Below are positions 45,208 to 47,241 of a DNA stretch of 47,241 nucleotides, piece by piece. Where the stretch lies: assembly GCA_002310055.1 (NCBI GenBank), contig DBXS01000020.1:10522-57762 (forward strand), read 5' to 3'. The DNA comes from Clostridiales bacterium UBA1206. GTDB taxonomy: Bacteria; Bacillota; Clostridia; Oscillospirales; CAG-382. Each line of letters starts with the position of its first letter. The first letter of the stretch is position 1. The notes below the pieces were generated by a model that made no database searches, was not told where the DNA came from, and saw only the letters and a program-made list of their open reading frames with translations. The translations under genes and the position numbers were made by a program.

Positions 45208-47241
45208 TGGCGACTGTCACCGTGGCGCCCGGCTCGGGCTTCTGCCCGGGGGTAAAACGGGCGGCAGAGCTTCTGGAACGCGAACTCGAAGCCGGTTCAA
45301 AGGTGTTCTGTCTCGGCGAGCTCATACACAACCGTCCGTACAACGAATCGCTCGTCGCGCGCGGGGTGAAGATAATCGACGAGACGCAGATCGATTCCGT
45401 CCCTCCCGACGGCGTGATATTCATACGCGCCCACGGCGAAACGAGGGAGATATACGAAAAGCTCGCGCTCTGCGGGCGGCGCGTGGTCGACGGCACCTGC
45501 GCTTACGTGCGGCAGATACACCGCATTGCGGAAGAAAATTCACGTTCCGGCGCAGAATGCATTATCCTTGGCGACAAGGATCACCCCGAGGTGCGCGGCA
45601 TACTCTCGTTCGCACACGGAAAAACAAAAGTTTTCGGCAGCGCCGCCGAGGCGCTGAAAGCGCTTGAAAACGAAGAAGAACCGGCAAAAAACCGCTTTTT
45701 TGCGGTGCAGACGACTTTTTCCGTACAAGATTGGAAATTTTTTGCGAACAATTTAAAAAAACTATATACAAACGCGAATATTTTTGATACAATATGCAAT
45801 ATCACGGAAACGCGGCAGAAAGCCGCGTATGAACTGGCTTCCGGCGCCGACCTGGTCTGCGTCGTGGGCAGTCCGCAAAGCTCCAACACGGCAAAGCTGC
45901 TTACGGTATGCAGCCGGGCGTGTCCCCGGACCATCGCCGCCGAGACGGCGGACGACCTGCAAAAATACCGCGGCGTCATCAAACAAGCAAACAGAATCGT
46001 AATAATTGCCGGCGCGTCTGCGCCAGGCGTTATAATACAGGAGGTAAACAAAACCATGGCAAACATCGCTAACGAAGAACTCAGCTTTGAGGAACTTTTG
46101 GACCAGTCGTTCAAGACCCTCACAACTGGAGAAAGGGTTACAGGGACAATCCTTGCCGTCACCCCGGCGGAGATCAAGGTCGACCTGGGGACCAAGCATA
46201 CGGGCATTCTTCCGTATGATGAGATCTCTGCAGATGACAGCGTCGATATGAGTTCTTTCCACGTGGGCGATCCCATAGATGTCGTCTGTACCAAATTCTC
46301 CGACGTCGAAGGCACCGTGCTCCTTTCCAAGAAGCGCCTCGACGAGGCAAGAAACGCCGAAAAAGTGGCTCAGGCGGCCGCCGAAGGCGGTATCCTTACG
46401 GGCACCGTCAAAGAAGTCGTCAACGCCGGCGTCATTATGAACGTCAGCGGCATAAGGGTGTTCGTGCCCGCCACTCAGTGCGGCCGCGAAGGCACCGATC
46501 TCGAATCGCTCAAGGGCAAAAAGGTATCGGTCAAGATCCTTGAATACAACGAAGCGCGCAAGAGAGCCGTCGGCTCCATCCGCTCCGCCGCCCGCATCGA
46601 GCGCAAAAAGCGCCTCGACGATTTCTATTCTTCCATAGAAGTCGGCCAGAAACTCAAAGGCACCGTGCGTTCCATCACCAATTTCGGCGTGTTCGTAAAC
46701 CTCGGCGCCGCCGACGGTATGATCCACGTTTCCGAAATTTTCTGGGGCGTGCCCCGCAACCCCGCCGACGTGTTCAAGATCGGCGACGAAGTCGAAGTCA
46801 CCGTCAAGGAGATCGACCGCGAAAGAGAACGCATCTCGCTCGGCTACAAGACCGAGGCGACCAATCCCTGGAACATCTTCAACGAACAGTTCAAGGAAGG
46901 CGACGTGGCTAACGTCACCATCGTGAGCATAATGCCGTTCGGCGCTTTCGCCGAGATCATTCCCGGCGTGGACGGACTCATCCACTGCTCGCAGATCGCC
47001 GACAAGTTCGTTCAGAACCCCGGTTCCGTGCTCAAAGTGGGCGACAAAGTCGACGCCAAGATCACGGCTATCGATTCCGAAAAACAGCGCATAAGCCTTT
47101 CGATCAGAGCGCTTCTGCCCCAGACCGAAGAAGCTCCGGCAGCCGACGAGGCTCCCGCCGCCGACGAGGCTCCCGCCGTTGACGAAGCTCCGGCCGTTGA
47201 CGAAGCTCCGGCAGTCGATGAGGCTCCCGCGGCCGATGAAG
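45207..47241 (+). CDS. ispH-rpsA: Bifunctional IspH / ribosomal protein S1 fusion (3' end outside window)
   Basis: Residues 1-283 are 4-hydroxy-3-methylbut-2-enyl diphosphate reductase, the last step of the MEP isoprenoid pathway. The cluster Cys are 13, 98 and 197, and active-site His are 41, 76 and 126, with Glu 128 in DKDHPEV, VQTT near 168-170 and GSPQSSNT. From Met 284 it continues in frame as S1 with four S1 domains (about 302-375, 390-465, 475-550, 560-635). It then enters a run of EAPAxD repeats and leaves the window with no stop. Such fusions are known in Clostridia. The ATG at 45207 is preferred (AAGGA 9 bases upstream); an adjacent in-frame ATG at 45204 overlaps the plsC stop. An internal AGGAGG precedes Met 284. 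Confidence 0.95.
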   Translation, partial: MATVTVAPGSGFCPGVKRAAELLERELEAGSKVFCLGELIHNRPYNESLVARGVKIIDETQIDSVPPDGVIFIRAHGETREIYEKLALCGRRVVDGTCAYVRQIHRIAEENSRSGAECIILGDKDHPEVRGILSFAHGKTKVFGSAAEALKALENEEEPAKNRFFAVQTTFSVQDWKFFANNLKKLYTNANIFDTICNITETRQKAAYELASGADLVCVVGSPQSSNTAKLLTVCSRACPRTIAAETADDLQKYRGVIKQANRIVIIAGASAPGVIIQEVNKTMANIANEELSFEELLDQSFKTLTTGERVTGTILAVTPAEIKVDLGTKHTGILPYDEISADDSVDMSSFHVGDPIDVVCTKFSDVEGTVLLSKKRLDEARNAEKVAQAAAEGGILTGTVKEVVNAGVIMNVSGIRVFVPATQCGREGTDLESLKGKKVSVKILEYNEARKRAVGSIRSAARIERKKRLDDFYSSIEVGQKLKGTVRSITNFGVFVNLGAADGMIHVSEIFWGVPRNPADVFKIGDEVEVTVKEIDRERERISLGYKTEATNPWNIFNEQFKEGDVANVTIVSIMPFGAFAEIIPGVDGLIHCSQIADKFVQNPGSVLKVGDKVDAKITAIDSEKQRISLSIRALLPQTEEAPAADEAPAADEAPAVDEAPAVDEAPAVDEAPAADE
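46031..46058 (+). promoter_or_regulatory. Internal ribosome binding site and -10 element before the S1 part
   Basis: Inside the fused gene, at the exact IspH/S1 junction, lie a perfect TATAAT (46031-46036), AGGAGG (46039-46044) and an in-frame ATG (46056) 11 bases further on. The best -35 candidate, TTGCCG at 46006-46011, has a long 19-base spacer. The ribosome binding site is convincing; the promoter less so. Confidence 0.55.
47130..47241 (+). repeat. Tandem 18-base repeat encoding EAPA(A/V)D units
   Basis: At the C-terminal end of the S1 part, at least six copies of an 18-base unit encode the six residues EAPA(A/V)D. The acidic, Pro/Ala-rich tail is likely disordered. It continues past the window edge, so copy number is unknown. 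Confidence 0.9.

Overview
The window is chromosomal DNA from a GC-rich anaerobic Firmicute, most likely an uncultured gut-type member of the Clostridia. The evidence is an Rnf complex in the order C-D-G-E-A-B, an IspH-ribosomal protein S1 fusion, a miaB-ylbF-mutS-mutL block like the one in Bacillus and Clostridia, dockerin-type motifs, a ferredoxin:thioredoxin reductase-like protein, strong AGGAGG-type ribosome binding sites and sigma-A-type promoters. Genes are packed tightly and many overlap by ATGA or GTGA, so translational coupling is common. I saw no tRNA, rRNA, CRISPR array, transposase or phage gene.

Layout. 1-3.4 kb (minus): thioredoxin, a small FTR-like iron-sulfur protein and a MacB-type ABC exporter. 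3.5-7.8 kb (plus): a membrane-anchored secreted protein, an intracellular GH78 alpha-L-rhamnosidase and a CotH-kinase lipoprotein, closed by a two-way terminator. 7.9-9.7 kb (minus): ribulose-phosphate epimerase with its own consensus promoter and a structured leader, then DUF4363 and DUF421 (YetF-type) membrane genes. 9.9-18.5 kb (plus): flavin transferase ApbE, a NusG-II protein, a HepI/Gx-type membrane protein, rnfCDGEAB and a large polytopic membrane protein. ApbE probably flavinylates RnfD and RnfG, both of which carry its target motif. 18.5-19.9 kb (minus): a tandem polysaccharide deacetylase whose signal sequence appears to begin at an ACG codon. 20-30.7 kb (plus): malic enzyme, a cytoplasmic NlpC/P60 peptidase, miaB, a YlbF-like protein, mutS, mutL, tgt and an FAD oxidoreductase, ending in a strong terminator.

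30.9-38 kb (minus) holds a Ser/Asp-rich lipoprotein and, upstream of it, a five-gene operon: thyA, a DHFR-LarA fusion, a PHP phosphoesterase, gnd and a PfkB sugar(-acid) kinase. The fusion is the most unusual protein here. A complete dihydrofolate reductase is joined to a complete lactate-racemase-like domain that keeps the nickel-pincer-nucleotide ligands, beside genes of sugar-acid metabolism. 38-43 kb (plus): a compact RACo-like 2Fe-2S/ASKHA protein, an M20 peptidase, a PuuD-like amidotransferase, an unknown two-helix membrane protein, and a secreted fusion of dockerin motifs with a barnase-type ribonuclease. 43.1-47.2 kb (plus): cmk, uridine phosphorylase, plsC and ispH-rpsA. The last gene runs off the window inside a six-residue tandem repeat and has an internal ribosome binding site that could yield free S1.

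All assignments come from reading motifs and gene order. No database search was run.
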